64,000 nucleotides of DNA from Taeniopygia guttata. Its lineage: Eukaryota > Chordata > Aves > Passeriformes > Estrildidae. The stretch covers positions 69,755,514-69,819,513 of the forward strand of contig NC_133063.1 in assembly GCF_048771995.1 (NCBI RefSeq), read 5' to 3'. Made by a program: the position numbers and the translations under genes. Below are positions 1 to 13,700 of this stretch, piece after piece (the first letter of the stretch is position 1; each line of letters opens with the position of its first letter). The notes under the pieces are model-generated. The model saw nothing but the letters and a program-made list of their open reading frames with translations, was not told where the DNA came from and did not search any database.

Positions 1-2885
1 TAGTCCACAGTTCCTACAGCCAAAGGCTTTCTAGTCATTTTCTATCCTATAGACAAGAGAACTGTAGCATTTTTGTAAAAGAAGATATTACCACCCTCAA
101 AGAATAGTTTAGACTGGCAGAATTATAATATATTAGGGCAGTGAAGGGTTGTTTTCTAACAGGTCAGAGCTGCCTGTTACAGAATGAAGAATGAAAAAAG
201 AAGGATTGTTGCTGTAGCAGTAGGACAGCATGTTTAGGAAGATAAGTAAAATTTACTGTTTCTTTCTGTGAAGGCCTGAATTCCTGTACCTTGAAATCAC
301 ATTCTCTGCTTCAAGGGTGGTAAAGGAGGAATACAAAGTACCTTCCACCTTCAACTTTAGGTTATGCTTCACAAGTCAGAAAAAAAATATTTTTTAATAT
401 AATACACATTCACTCGGAGTATGATTTTCTTCTCCTAGCAGTGTCATAAATAGTGACTGAGTGGCTCCCATTTTCCTTCATTCTGCTCTTCTATTTCATA
501 CATTAAAGCCAGAGGTCCAAAGTGTTCCTGATGGTGACACAGAATATAGCCCACATTAAGGGTCCTTGAACTTTTCTGTGAGGTGAGTGATTTAAAGTTG
601 CCACCAGAGCCATTCAAACTGGATGCTCAAGTAGTTACATGTTTCTTCTGCTTACATATAGCAATGGTAAAGAAAATTAACACCAAAATCTAGAAAACAC
701 TAACAATATGCTTTCCATTTGTAGGTCTGCCATTTGAAATTTCCTTTTATGAGATGCATAAAAATTCTTGGGGAAGAAACAGGGGCTCTGGAGTGTGAAG
801 AAAATAATCAATCTTTGAAATGTTTCAGATGAGCTATTCTGCTGATCTTTTTCATCTTCTCTCATGTTCCACCACCTTTAATTGTATATTTCTCCCTTTT
901 AAGGGAACAGTGCTACTTTTTAGCACTAGTGATGTCCTCATTGCCAATTAGAGTACAGACAGAAAACAAATTGTCTTTGAGTTTTACACTTTAGAGACAT
1001 TCCTCCTTTTTTGAGTCCTCAAAGCTTAAGCTGTTTTGTGTTCAAGCTTCTGCAGCATATAGTATTCAAAAAGTACAGTTCCCCTTAAAATAAATAATTC
1101 TCAGCAACTTCAAGCAGAATTAAAATTTTGCAATGTGTTGCAATTAATCAAAAATCCACTCTCTAACAAAGACCATGAATATGTATTTTTAAATTAACAT
1201 AACATGTTATGATCCATATTTCTGTTATATCTTTTTAGAATTAGAGAAAGAATAAAGCAATTGAGCACATTCAAATGTTTTTTTCTTCATTCTAGATGGC
1301 TTTTGGAGTCTGCTGCATGAGAGCTGTATGGAGATGAATACTGTATGGAGATGAGTGCTGTTGGATGCCCGGGTACTTTGCCTACTTATGCCTAACACAG
1401 CTGGCTGCTGCAGGAAGTGGCACAGCAGGAATCAACATGATTTCCCACCCAACCATGCCAGACTGCCAGCAGAGACCTTCCTTCAGAGAGCACAAGTTGA
1501 GAGCTAGGAATGTGACACGAGGGAATGATTGTGCCAGATAATCAAGTAGGGTAAAATATCTAATCTCTTTGGTTCTGTAATAAACTCCAGAGTTCAGATC
1601 CCTTGTTTGTTCCCATTTGCACCTGACAGCTGGACACTCAGTATATACAGGCCGATAACTAGGTCCTTAACCTAGCTGGAAAAATAACTGATGAGATCAG
1701 GCTGCAGTATTTAATTTAGCAATGTTTTTCAGTGTGTCTGCTGCTCAGCTTCTGATGTTCACAGAACTTTAAAAAATGCCTATTTTTTTCAACTAGACTT
1801 CCTCCTTCCACATCCTTGACCAACATAGTCAAAATTATCCGGCAGATTAAAAAGTGGCTGGAGAGGACAAACAGACAACGCAACTACATATGCATCAGTC
1901 CCTTAGAAAACTAGTAGCAGGAACTTAGTCGTCTCCAACACTGTTATTTTCATTCTGCTCTCTGTAATTGTGCAACACAGGAAAGGCAACAAAATTGCTT
2001 CATACATACCTAACATTTATTTGTGTGAAAGGTTTTGCAATAATGTTTTACTGTGTCTGATTGTGTACCTGAAGTTTTTTTAAAATTTTTGTGGTATTAT
2101 AGGAATGGCAATTATTTCCGCTTCCCAATGCTGGATAGTGGAGATAAAATACCAGGATATAATTTTCATAGCAAAGAGAGGTTTTGAGAATGATTAGGTG
2201 AAGTGATTAAAATACATAGAGAGCCAATGTTTGGATGACTTAAATCTTTGTTCCATTCACATTTAGTGAATTTAGTTCCATTTAGTTCCTTTATAATCAT
2301 TAACTGTAAATACTGTGTTATATCATATCAGACAAGACAAATCAGGGCAAGGGCTAAAACTGTAGTCACACAGATTCATATCTTTGTGATATGTCTGCTT
2401 CTGACAGGGGAAAAGAGAACTCCTCCAAATATGTTCATGATATCAACAATTCTACAGTATGTGTTGTATGTCACTGTTCCTAGTGGATTGTGTGAAAGAA
2501 TCTGTGGCAAAGCATAGTCACCTTACACATAGACAGACCTTGCAGATAGAACACACCTTAAGACAACTCTTACATGCTACTGAACCAGTCCATCAATGAG
2601 GAATATTGGAAAGACTGGGAAACATTTGAAAAGTACAAGTTAGAAGGATTGTCTGTACGAACACCAACTCTTCTGAAGTGTTGTCACAAAATTTACAGGA
2701 ATCTATCAGCAAAATTCGATTAAAATGTAATTGTCTTTTGTCTCATTCAGCCACATCTCTTCTACATATCTGGTTTTATTCTACATTCAAAGAGAAAATA
2801 TAATTATTTCAAAATAAGTGATTTAGAAAAGTCAGAGTAATTAATTAATCAATATAAAACCCATAATATTTTCTTAATTTTTATT
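1..2885. other. Intergenic DNA, nothing recognised
   Basis: AT-rich sequence without coding patterns longer than chance. A short imperfect duplication of CTGTATGGAGATGA occurs near 1325-1355. No repeat family was identified by eye. Confidence 0.6.
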
Positions 2886-3045
2886 TCACAGAATCACAGT
2901 ATAGTTGAGGTTGAAACAGATCTCTGTGTGTTTGTTACCTCCATGCTTCCTTGCTCAAAGTAGGGGCAAACAGAGCTGCTTTCTGAGGGTTTTATTCTTT
3001 TGGGTTTTCAGTACCTTCAAGTATGGAGGCTACACAAAACATTTG
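2886..3045 (-). mobile_element. CR1 LINE 3' end fragment
   Basis: On the plus strand it begins CAGAATCACAGTATAGTTGAGG and runs to GGAGGCTACACAA. This is the antisense of the typical CR1 3' end, so the element is on the minus strand. It is degraded and very short. Confidence 0.6.
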
Positions 3046-3149
3046 CGTGCAATAAAGATAAACCACTGTAGTCCAAGAAGATATCCTGACAGCCTCTGTA
3101 TTTTCCTCTACTTGCTGTTAATGTGCATGGCTTACAGCACCTCAAGGTG

Positions 3150-3620
3150 TTAGAATTATAGACCATCCTGAGTTGGAAAGGTCCCACAAGGATCATTTAG
3201 CCCAACTCCTGGCTCTGGTCATAATGATTATCACACCATGTGCCTGAGAGCATTATCCACATGCATCATGAGCTCTGTCAGGCTGGTGCTGTGACTACTT
3301 CCCTGGGGAGCCTTGTCCAATGCCCAGCCACTTTCCGGGTGAAGAGCCTTTTCTTGATATCCAACCTAGACCTTCCCTGGCACAACTTCAGGCCATTCCC
3401 TTTGGTCCTGTCACTGGTCCTGTCACGGTGAAGAGATCAGTGCCTGTCCTTCATCTTCCCCTTGTGAGGAAGTTGTAACTGCAATGAGGTCTCTCCTCAG
3501 TCTCCTTCAGGTTGGAAAGAACAAGTGACCTCAGCCACTCCTTGTATGGCTTCAATATATTACTGTCCAGTGGACCCTTTTTGCTGAATGCCTTTTGTGG
3601 TCCTGTATGTCCCCTAGCAA
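3150..3620 (-). mobile_element. CR1 LINE fragment
   Basis: The antisense CR1 3' signature runs from GAGTTGGAAAGGTCCCACAAGG through the 'ccctttggtcctgtcactg' block to the 'gaggtctctcctcagtctcc' block. It has the same orientation as the neighbouring fragment, but each has its own 3' end, so these are two insertions. The right boundary is approximate. Confidence 0.8.
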
Positions 3621-5126
3621 GTGAAAGGAGTACATCTTTTGCCATTTCAAGTTCAAGAGGCATCATCCTTCTCTTATTCCAAGAAACACCAAAAATTGTA
3701 TAACCCTTAATGAGTAAAAAAAATTTACAGTAACATTTGGTATAAGAACTCTAGACTTAGAGAAATGTTAAAAAATAATTTAGTACTGAAGCAGAAATAG
3801 TTTTCATTTATACACACAATTTTTCACTTTTGTGTAGATGTTTTTAAGAACAAACCTCCAAAAACCTGTAGATTTTTCAGCAGTGGTCAGCATAGACCTT
3901 ATTATGTCATAAGTCTTCTGTGGCAAACAGAAACACATGAAGATTTAAATAAGTCCCCACTCTTGTCACTAGTAGAGGTCTTCACTGCACACAGAACAGA
4001 ATTATTTAATGACAGTTTGGAAGTACTTGAAGTTTGGGAGCAATAGATAGGCTACAGTAGGCTCTGTTTAGTCCTATATATGTCTTTGACATGCCATGTT
4101 AACAGGATGCGAAGGAAGATTAAGTTGGAAGTTAAATGCTCATGCTACAATGTTCTTAGAATATTTTAAAAACCCAATGATTTCCAAGAAAATGCATTGA
4201 TAGATTGCCAAGTCAGTTTTGGTCAGTTAGAAAATGTATTACTACTAACTATATTTGGGTTGGTTTTTTACATCTTTAGGGGAGAAAACCTCAGAGTGAA
4301 GAAAAACAAGATGTTCTCATACAAATGTTAATATATATTCTGGACTTTAGGATTGAAACCCTGTACTCTAAACTAGAGCAAGTTTTTTTGAGTTGTCATC
4401 TCCAAAATCTGAAAACCCTACCTCACACAATCTATTTTAAAGTTTTCAATTGCTTTCACTGAAAATGTTGAGAAAAGATTTTCTTCCCACTACAAGTAAT
4501 TGTAGTGGTCTTTTTGTATTTGGTCTTTTCCCCAGTGTAAGTCTGCCTATACACTGGAGTCCAAATTATACATAGCTGATCTTTTTGTGTGTTGGCTATG
4601 TTACAGGTTTTTTCCAGCTTGAGAGGTTTTGAATTAAATTTCCTGTAAATTGTTGGCAAATGGCTGATAAAATGGCTAGTATTTACTGTGTGCTCCAAAT
4701 TATTCATGCAGTGGCATGTGGTACTTTTCCTTCTTCTCTTTTCTGCAAATATTTACTTTTTGCAGATGAATTTCTAAAGCCAAAAAAGCACAAACCACTT
4801 GTAGGCAGCTGGTTTTTTTGCTACTCCCATGCCAACAGTTATATATATATATATATAATGTTTTTTAGTAACTTCATTAATGTTTTTCTCTCTATCACTG
4901 TTTTCTAGAGTTTTTCTCTCTATCACTGTTTTCCAGAGATTGTTGTCTTTCAAGATAATTTAATATGACATACTAATTTGAATTAGAAGAAAATTTTGAA
5001 AACCTGTCCATGGACCGAACCTAATGTTGCAACTGTAGGCATAGAGTTATTAAGAGGGGTCCATTGTCAATGAAATACATTAACTCTAATGGTGAAGCTT
5101 GGAGAAGAAAAGTAAGCAAGCAAGCA
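3621..5126. other. Intergenic DNA with a 28-bp tandem duplication
   Basis: Apart from a short TA run near 4841-4857 and a perfect-but-one duplication of a 28-bp unit at 4883-4910 and 4911-4938 (one T/C difference), nothing is recognised. Confidence 0.6.
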
Positions 5127-5602
<476 letters not shown>

Positions 5603-5958
5603 CTGAGCAAGGGAAAGGGAGACATAAGTGCCAGGAAGTAGGTGTGGGTCAGGCCATATTGGAAACAGACAGAGAATGGAAAATGCTTCCCAGTGGCCAA
5701 CCTAGAAGAGAAGGGTGCAGAGTTGCCCAGATGAGTGTCCTCCTCTGTTTCACTTCTAACATGGTAACTTGATACTTTTCGTCAGGGTCTGCACAAAATC
5801 ATCTTTGGGTTTTTCTGCTATTTGTGCTGTTACTGCTGATGGAACCACTAAAACAATAAAGTTTAAAGGAACTGTAAAGTTTAAGATGGAAGGTCAGCTG
5901 CAGTGAGGTTGCATCCTCAGTATTTCTATGGCATCCAGACTGTATCAATTACAATTAG

Positions 5959-5963
<5 letters not shown>

Positions 5964-6009
<46 letters not shown>
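5964..6009. repeat. (TG)n microsatellite
   Basis: About 23 uninterrupted TG dinucleotides. Confidence 0.97.
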
Positions 6010-6011
<2 letters not shown>

Positions 6012-6343
6012 TATGCTGATGGTGTATGTTGCTATTTATCTGCTAAAGACTAGTGGTGATGTGGCACATCATTATATCTCTAGAGTTGCTCCTTTAGTAT
6101 AAGAGATTGTTCTGTGGTATGGCTATAGGGATGGCATACTTAAACCTGGAATTTCACCTCCTGGCCCAGGTACATATGCAGACTGTACCACATGGTTCAT
6201 GTGATATGAAGTCTACATTTTACAACTACTCCTTACTAAAATATGCAGCTGCAGCAGCAGCATAAAATTTTGACTCAATATAGTGTCTGAACAACTATAT
6301 TAAAACAAATTAAATGCTTTTTCCATATAATACATTTCTCCTT

Positions 6344-8800
6344 GTTGTGGTTTAATCTGGAAGGTAACTAAATATCTGTGGGTCCACTTTCCACCACCAC
6401 CCTTTCCCTGTGTCCCCTCCAGCTTTTTGTGCCTCAGATTCCTCACTGGTGCAGCAGTGAGAAGACCTTCAAATTCCTTCAGTTGGTGTAAACACTGCTT
6501 AGTAAAATCTAAAATATCAGTGTGTCATCAACATTATTCTTATCCTCAATCTGTCACTATACCAACAAGGGCAAAAATTAACTCTGTCCCAGTATCTGCT
6601 CTTAATTCTGTGTCGTTTATGTCATGTCCAGGTTCCATTCTTCCCAATGCATCCTTCCCTGTCTTTTGACACATACACAGAAATATCATTCCTTTAATCC
6701 TCTAAAACGTCCATTGAGTAAAATTAGTCCATAGCTTTGAGCTTCTTCTGTCACAGCAGATCGTCAGGGCTGGAGAGATGGTGCATAGTAGCGGATAAAG
6801 TCCATGAAAAGTCCATCCCTCATTCAAAAACCCATTTGTATGTTGCATCTCTTCTTCAATGGCCCAATGTGTCGTAGGCCCACTGAGCTACCTATCTTCC
6901 CAGCTACCTTGTGATAGTCCTGCTTGGGTTAGTCTGCTTCGTGATCCCTCTTAGAGGCAGTTCCTTTATCTCTTATTAAATATGTCCATTTCTGTTGCTA
7001 TTGAGATGGTCACAACACACAGAAGAACACCATACAATTTCAGAAGGTTTCTCTCAGAAGGTTTATTATAACAGCATGCTGTCCTTTATATATTCCAACA
7101 AAGTTTATACTTATTCATTGGTTACAATGAATCAATACAGTGATCATTGGTACAGACCAATGTCCACCACTGTTTTCAACTAACATCCAACTGTGAGTTT
7201 CTTTTGTTTATAATTTTTTTCTTCTTGGTTTCCATGTCAACAGCCTTGGCAGAATTCCCCTTCAGGGGTAAGCACGACTCTTATCACCTTCTTCTTCAAC
7301 TAACTCTTCCTAGCTCACAGACCTGCTGTCAGCCCCTTCCACACACTTCTGCTTCCAGTTTTTCTCCTTGCATACAAGCACAGATAATACTGGCACAAGT
7401 TGGTTCTCTTGTTCAGCCATGGATTCTGTCACTTTGCTCTCAGTGCCAGAGACCTTCCCTCCCTGCAGCTCTGCTGAACAGAGCTCAGTCAACCCAGACT
7501 ACGCCCCAGCACATTTGCAATGATTTGTGTCTCTCTGGAATTATCTGGCAACAGCTCATCTTTCCTAAATATTTTAATAATTTTTCTGGATTCCTCACTT
7601 TTTCAGAGGTGAAGTTCCAAAACACTGGGAGATGCCCCCTGTCCTAGGCACTTGCCCATCCTATCCCATACTCCCATACTATACCCCATACTCATAGCTA
7701 TCCAGCCTTAGGGCAGATCCCTGGGTGATGTTCTTACCTAGTTGTGTAACCTTACATAAGACCTGACATATTCATGCATCATAGCAATGCAAAGGTGCTG
7801 GTTTGGACACCTTGGGGATACGTTTCAAGAGCTGTTGTAACTCACCTGGAGGAGAAGGGAAGGATGTCAGAGAGTGTCATTCCCATGGACGACCCTTGGA
7901 GGTGTAGTTAGGTGTCATTCCCAACAAGTAGCTCCTGCCGTGCAGGCACAGCAGCAATGCTGGGTGCACACACTGCCTTAGTCCTGCCAACAGGTATCTT
8001 ATCATATCAAAACCCCATTTACAAAGCACAAAATGTAACCTTAACCCAGAGCTGAGAAATGACACAAGGGAGAGCACACACAGCAAGTAAGGTGTTGCCC
8101 AATGCAACTCTGAGAATACACAACAACATTGAGATCAAATAAATCAACATTGTGGCTAACAACTCTTAAACCAATGCAACTAATTATAACAAATTTGTTT
8201 TAACATGTCAGAACAGTGGTTATCTTAACCCTTCACACCCATGATGGACTGTTGTGGTTTAACCCAGCAGGCAGTTAACACCATACAAACTTCATGTTCA
8301 CTTCCCTGTCATCACCACAGGATGAGTGAGATGACTGGGGAAAAAACCATTAAATTCACCCATTGAGATAAAGATAGCTTAATAGGCCAGAAACAGGAGG
8401 GGAAACAAAAATAACTATCATTAAAATTAGAATATACAAAACAAGCAATACACCATGCAGCTGCTAGCTACCTGCTAGCTGATACACAGCCAGTTCGCAA
8501 GCCCCCAGTCAGCTTTATCTGCAGCTGATATTACTGAACTTTACACCATATATAAGGAATATCCCTCCAGCTTGTCAGAGTCAGCTATATCACCTGTGTC
8601 CCCTCCCAGCTACTTGTGTCCCCCAGCCTCCTCACTGGTGGTGTGATGTGAGAAATAGCAAAAGTCCTTGTCTTAATGCTTAACTCTTCATCCATCAGTC
8701 TGTTATCAACATTATTCTCATCCTAAATCTAAATCACACAATTTTGCCATATACCAGCATGAAAATTACTCTGTCCCACACAAAATTAGGACAATTATGT
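6344..8800. mobile_element. Endogenous retrovirus / LTR remnant
   Basis: Two copies of one LTR-like sequence lie in plus orientation. The left (about 6344-6620) starts TTGTGGTTTAATC; the right (about 8252-8795) starts TGTTGTGGTTTAACCC and ends CACAAAATTAGGACA. They share the block around CCCCTCC-AGCT...CCTCACTGGTG and the block ATCAACATTATTCT(C/T)ATCCT. Between them is non-coding, ERV-like sequence, including a TC-rich stretch at 6990-7880 that may be a further LTR. No intact gag, pol or env was seen. The pair may be a decayed provirus or two separate LTRs; family and boundaries are not certain. Confidence 0.5.
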
Positions 8801-10614
8801 ACTGAAAGGACAATTTTACATCATGTCATTTAGAAACTTCCCCACATTTTGCAGACTGTTTGGGTAATAGGCAAAGACTTGAGCTTTCAAAGCATCGCAT
8901 TGCTTTGTCACTAAATAAATGTTTCAATAAGGCCTTTCTGTTGACCCAATACATTTCTAGTGTCTGATGAGGGCTTAGAAAATGAAAAAGACTTTTCTTA
9001 AACCAAACACAGGTAAATTATATAACCTTCTTTACACAGTGAACAAACTCTAGACAAAAACAGTAGATTCTTGATTTTAAGAAAACTTTGGCAAAAAAAA
9101 AAAGTAAATGTAATTGTTTTGGGGGATTTTTTATCATTTCAGTGAGATTAAAAAAAATGTTACTCACTCCCGTAAATATGCAAGGCTCACTAATTTAAAA
9201 AAAGGTTATATAATATGAATAGGGAGGACTTACCAATAGGAGTGAAGGGTTAGAAATGTAAATAGGTAGATAAAGCCAACTGAACATGCCAAATTCGATA
9301 ATGAAAACCTACATACTACCAGGGCTTCATGGGCAAAAAAATGTATCACATCCACTTTTAGCAGTTCACTCGTGTCACAAGCAGTCCAAGCAGTAAGTTT
9401 GGTTTGAGCTCCCTAGAACAGAGGCTATGCTCCTACTCTTAATATGTCTATATTACTATATATACAGTATCTGCACGTGACTCAGCCCTGGAAGAATGAC
9501 AGATAACAAGAACAATACTAGTGACATAAAATATAGGAATAGAGTGCACAAGACTAGTGGCTAAAAATTTGTAAGCAGTTCTAGATAGAAAAGCTTCTGT
9601 GGCATCATACAGAAACAGGCATTTAAATATTTGTTCCTACAATTTCCAAACCTCTTGTAATTTGAGGAATAGTTAAAACCATTGGAATGTTGATATGAAT
9701 GAGAATGCGTAGGGATCTAGAAGATTAGATCCACGTCAGACTTCTGTTTTATTCAGAGGTTTGGCTTCCTGCCCTCTCTTCAGGCAATAAATTGGCGGTA
9801 ACAGCTGCTTCTAGCATTCTGTTCAGTAGAAGTATCCTTGCAGAGCAAAAACACACAAAATAAGGTAAGCAAGAATGGCAGATTACAGCAGGTTTAAATA
9901 ATTTAAGATTATGTTATCAGACTGTTGAAATTTTATGAAGTAGTGATTTTTTCAGTTGACCTTAAAGTTTTCTTAAGAAATCTTTCTTCATCTAGTTAAT
10001 ATGCATTTTTGTGTATTCCTGTGTCTAGTTTAGATGATAGATTTTGTAAAGTCTGATTTGAATGAAACTATAGCCTCATTTTTATTAGATATAGGATGCT
10101 AAAAATTCTTTTTAATCCACTGTTAAATTGCAATAAACCTGGAGGAATTACTATATTGGCTAGCAGGCCTGACAGCTATCCCAATGCACTCAACTAAAAC
10201 AGTCTGACCCTGCAAGGATCTTAGACATATCTTGTTAGAAATTTGTCAACAAGGTATGAGATAATATTTGGAACATACCACCATATGGACGAACTCCAAA
10301 ATTCTAAATGCTGTTTTTATGAACTGAATTTGATTTAGTTTAATTTTATGATCACATAAATCTTGTGGTTAAATGAAAGACAGAACAAACAAGACTACAA
10401 CGGGAGCAAGAGAGACTATATAACAGGTTTTCTTTGCTGTCTTCATATCAATGAACTAATATAATCCATGTAGTAGTAAAAAAATTTCAAATTTCCTCTG
10501 CTTTTAGTGTGATCTTGTTGTCATTGATCAGAAACATTCTCATTAATTTATTAGAAGTAATTAGACTGCTGCTAGTTTCAGCAGTTTAATGAACTTTAAT
10601 TCCCTTATACTTAG
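8801..10614. other. 5' flank and possible non-coding first exon of the IL33-like gene
   Basis: No repeat was recognised. A TATATATA at 9457-9464 is followed by a combined E-box/AP-1 word, CACGTGACTCA, at 9474-9484. A strong donor, AATAAG|GTAAGC, lies at 9865 and could end an untranslated first exon. These are motif matches only; promoter and exon 1 are not proven. Confidence 0.3.
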
Positions 10615-10648
10615 TTTAGATAAAAATGAAACTAATCAGATCGAAGTT

Positions 10649-10714
10649 ATGAAAACAGTTGTTGACACATCTGCAGCCAAGAGCAATATCCAAATCTTCC
10701 TAGTCCTCTTCAAG
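10649..10714 (+). CDS. IL33: IL33-like coding exon 2 (candidate start exon)
   Basis: This encodes 22 residues starting MKTVVDTSAAK and ending FLVLFK, then a donor AAG|GTATAC in phase 0, which fits the phase-0 start of the next exon. The loose pattern S-x-A-K...L-x-x-K resembles the end of human IL-33 exon 2. An acceptor candidate, CTTATACTTAG, ends at 10614 after a pyrimidine-rich stretch, which would give a short untranslated stretch in the same exon. An upstream ATG at 10626 opens an 8-codon ORF whose TGA overlaps this start codon. Similarity is short and weak, so this is the least secure exon. Other start exons in intron 2 or upstream cannot be excluded. Confidence 0.45.
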
Positions 10715-13700
10715 GTATACCTTACAGAAGAGAGAAAAGAACTGAAGAAATAGGTATGAAAGACATTAGGATAAAAAAATCAACATAGGAAGATGCACAT
10801 AGCACAAAAGACCATGACAAAGAATGAAAAATGTGGGCAGAGGTAACATGTATGCAAGAACATGTAATGATAGGAAAGGTTTATTGAAATTGGAGTATTT
10901 ATATGTCACTCAGTCTTAAGGAATACACGGCAATTAATGGTGTGAAAACTTGTTTTATTTATTGTAAGGAGTTTTAATTGTTCTGGAGAACAATTAATTG
11001 GCTTCTGGAGAGCCAACAGAGGTGAAGTTCTACCACAGAATTTTCTATTTTCTACTTGTTTAAACAAGACAAAGTAATTAAAATTTAGTACAGTCCTTCA
11101 TGACATCAAGGTTACCTGTTACAGAAAGTTTTATCATAGAAAATTTCTTCAGAATTTATCCACTTCCTAAACATGTTTCTGAAAATGTCTTTCAACTGGT
11201 CTGTCCTCTTCAGGAATTCCTCAGTCCTGACTTGTGAACATTCTCCTTTTTTTCTAACCATTCTGAATGTAAGTAATGCAGGTGCAAGACTCTGAACATA
11301 GATCAAAACCGGGAATTGGGATCCTCAGAACCTCTGATCAATAGCAGCCAAACATTACACTTGTTTTCAGTAGGAAACTTGAGTAAGTGATTGTGTGTTT
11401 TTGAGCCTCATAGACCTAGCAAAATCTTAATGCTTTTTTAAATCTTAATGAACGCCTGGAGACTTAGATCTCTAAAGATCCACAAGGTGGCATTACTGTC
11501 CACACACGCCATAGGGCCCGATTCAGGTGGAAGTTTATAGAGACAAGTTTCCTAGTGAAAGAAATACAAAAATGTTTTGTTTTGTTAAGAATGCTCAGTG
11601 ATAAAGCAGTTTTGGCAAGATAAGGAAGACCCAGACTTTTTTTTCTACCTCTGACTGCAAGTTATCACTCATGATACAATGAAGAGCAATCCCATATAAT
11701 AAATGTTTCATTTTTCAGTTATCTAACTGAATGTTGTTATAACTAGAGTTGAAGAGAGTGAATAAGAGCCTTAGCTATTCCTTTTAGTCTGGTAAAAGAT
11801 AACTACCAGGGACAGAAGTCTTTCATTTCATGTCAAAATTTAATACAAAGCTTTCCATCAGGGAAGTGAACCAAACCAGAAAAGGGAACTGCCCTACTCT
11901 TCCTTGGGTGAATTTACAAACCATAACACTTGTGTCAGAGCCATAATCTTTCTGGTCTGACAGACATTTAATTATTCTGTGCAAAGCCACATGGGAATAA
12001 AATTGTACCCATCTTCACTTGTTTCATTCACCAGGATACTAGACTGAATAGAAGCTCATTGTTTTCTTTGGTTTGCACTTGCCATAAACACTTGTCATAA
12101 ACAGGTAATTTCAGGAGAGCATGTAGGCTTTCATCTTCCCTTTCTTTAGACCAAAGTAACATCCTTAGCTCTTCTGAAATACAGTGATATAACTTGCAAC
12201 TTCAGGATACCTTAGTAGCTGCCTGGGTGGTTTCACCATCAAAGTAGTTCACATTCTTAGACGTCAACCTCTCAGGTATCTAATCTGATCTTCCTTAATA
12301 ATGATAACATATTCTTCAAGTTTCCAAATTCCAGACCTCATTTCTAAGTCAAGATTTTCTGAACTTTGGTTTAAGATTGCAATATACCTATGTATACCTC
12401 TGAGAGTCAGATTATGCTGTTTTGAAGTTAGCATAATTTTCAATCACTTATGAATGCTTTGGCAATTATCTTAGACTGTATTCACAAAATTAATGTGATT
12501 TTTCAAATCAGTTAGCAAAATGTAGCTGGCTTCCTATGACTGACAAAAACTAAAGCCACAAACACTTCTTAGATATTATCCAAGGGGAAGTCTTTCAAAA
12601 TATTTTTGTTCAACATGACTGCGTTATCCACGTTGGCGTGCATCTTAGTGGAAATTTAGATAGTTAACTGATTTACCATCACTGGAAACACAGTATTTTT
12701 GCTTTGCAAGACGAAGACTTGGATCATGCAAGCAATCAAGCATTTTTTGAGTTTATTTACTTCTAATAATAGTCATTAATCAAAATTATATTTGAAAACT
12801 TGTTTCTCAATGGAAGCACAAAGTCTTGTGACAAATTCTAATTCCTACTTTAGGACTCAAAACAGAAGTCAAGTGAGATCATCAACATCTTCAGCACCTC
12901 TGCAATGCTGCTCCGCTCAGGCCGTAGAAAGCCTTGTCAAATGCCTCTCCATAGAAGGCAGACTGTGAAGAAGAAATTTCTGCTTAGAAATACAAGAACA
13001 GCTCCTGGGAAGACAGGTAACTCTTACCTGTGTGACAGATGTGATTGTAATCTTGAAAAGAATATTCCAATCCAAGGCAAAATCCAACAAAATTAAGCAT
13101 GCAGAACAGCTTTTCTATGATGCTGTCAAAAAATAAAAATACTTGGTGAAAAATAAACCCAAAAGCTACCTTTAAAATGACCAGAAGATAAATATTCCTT
13201 TAAAATACCTACATTACATTTTTCAGCCCACCATGCTCAGACCAGTAATTCCCAATGTACAAATATACCTCTCTGTAAAAGGGTGAATGATAAGCAGACC
13301 TGCCAACCATTCTAGTTTGGGCACTGTACTAGTTCTTGTAATTCTAATTGTAAGTGGAATTCTTACACTATAGCTACTTCAATATAAAATTTTTAGTGGT
13401 TTGCTGTATTGATTATTGTAGTTGTTCTGTTGCTTTTTAGAACAACACATCTTTTTTTCTGGAAGCCTAATTGCCATCTGCCTTTGAAGAGAAAACTTTT
13501 GTCCAGCCATAAATCAGCTATACATGTAATCAAAGGTCCAACACAGAACCTGCCACTTCTGAAGTGTGTGATTCAACTGTCAGGATGTGCATCATCCTTC
13601 TCTTTTTGCAGAGTTTCTGCTCAGCCTAAACAGGGTGGAAAGAAAGCTTCTTGGAAACAATGGATTTTTTTCAAATATTTGCGTAAATACAGATGTTTCA

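Noticed and set aside
10813-10850. Alternative start exon with ATG at 10813 and donor GCAGAG|GTAACA
   Set aside because: It ends in phase 2, which does not join the phase-0 start of exon 3, and shows no similarity.
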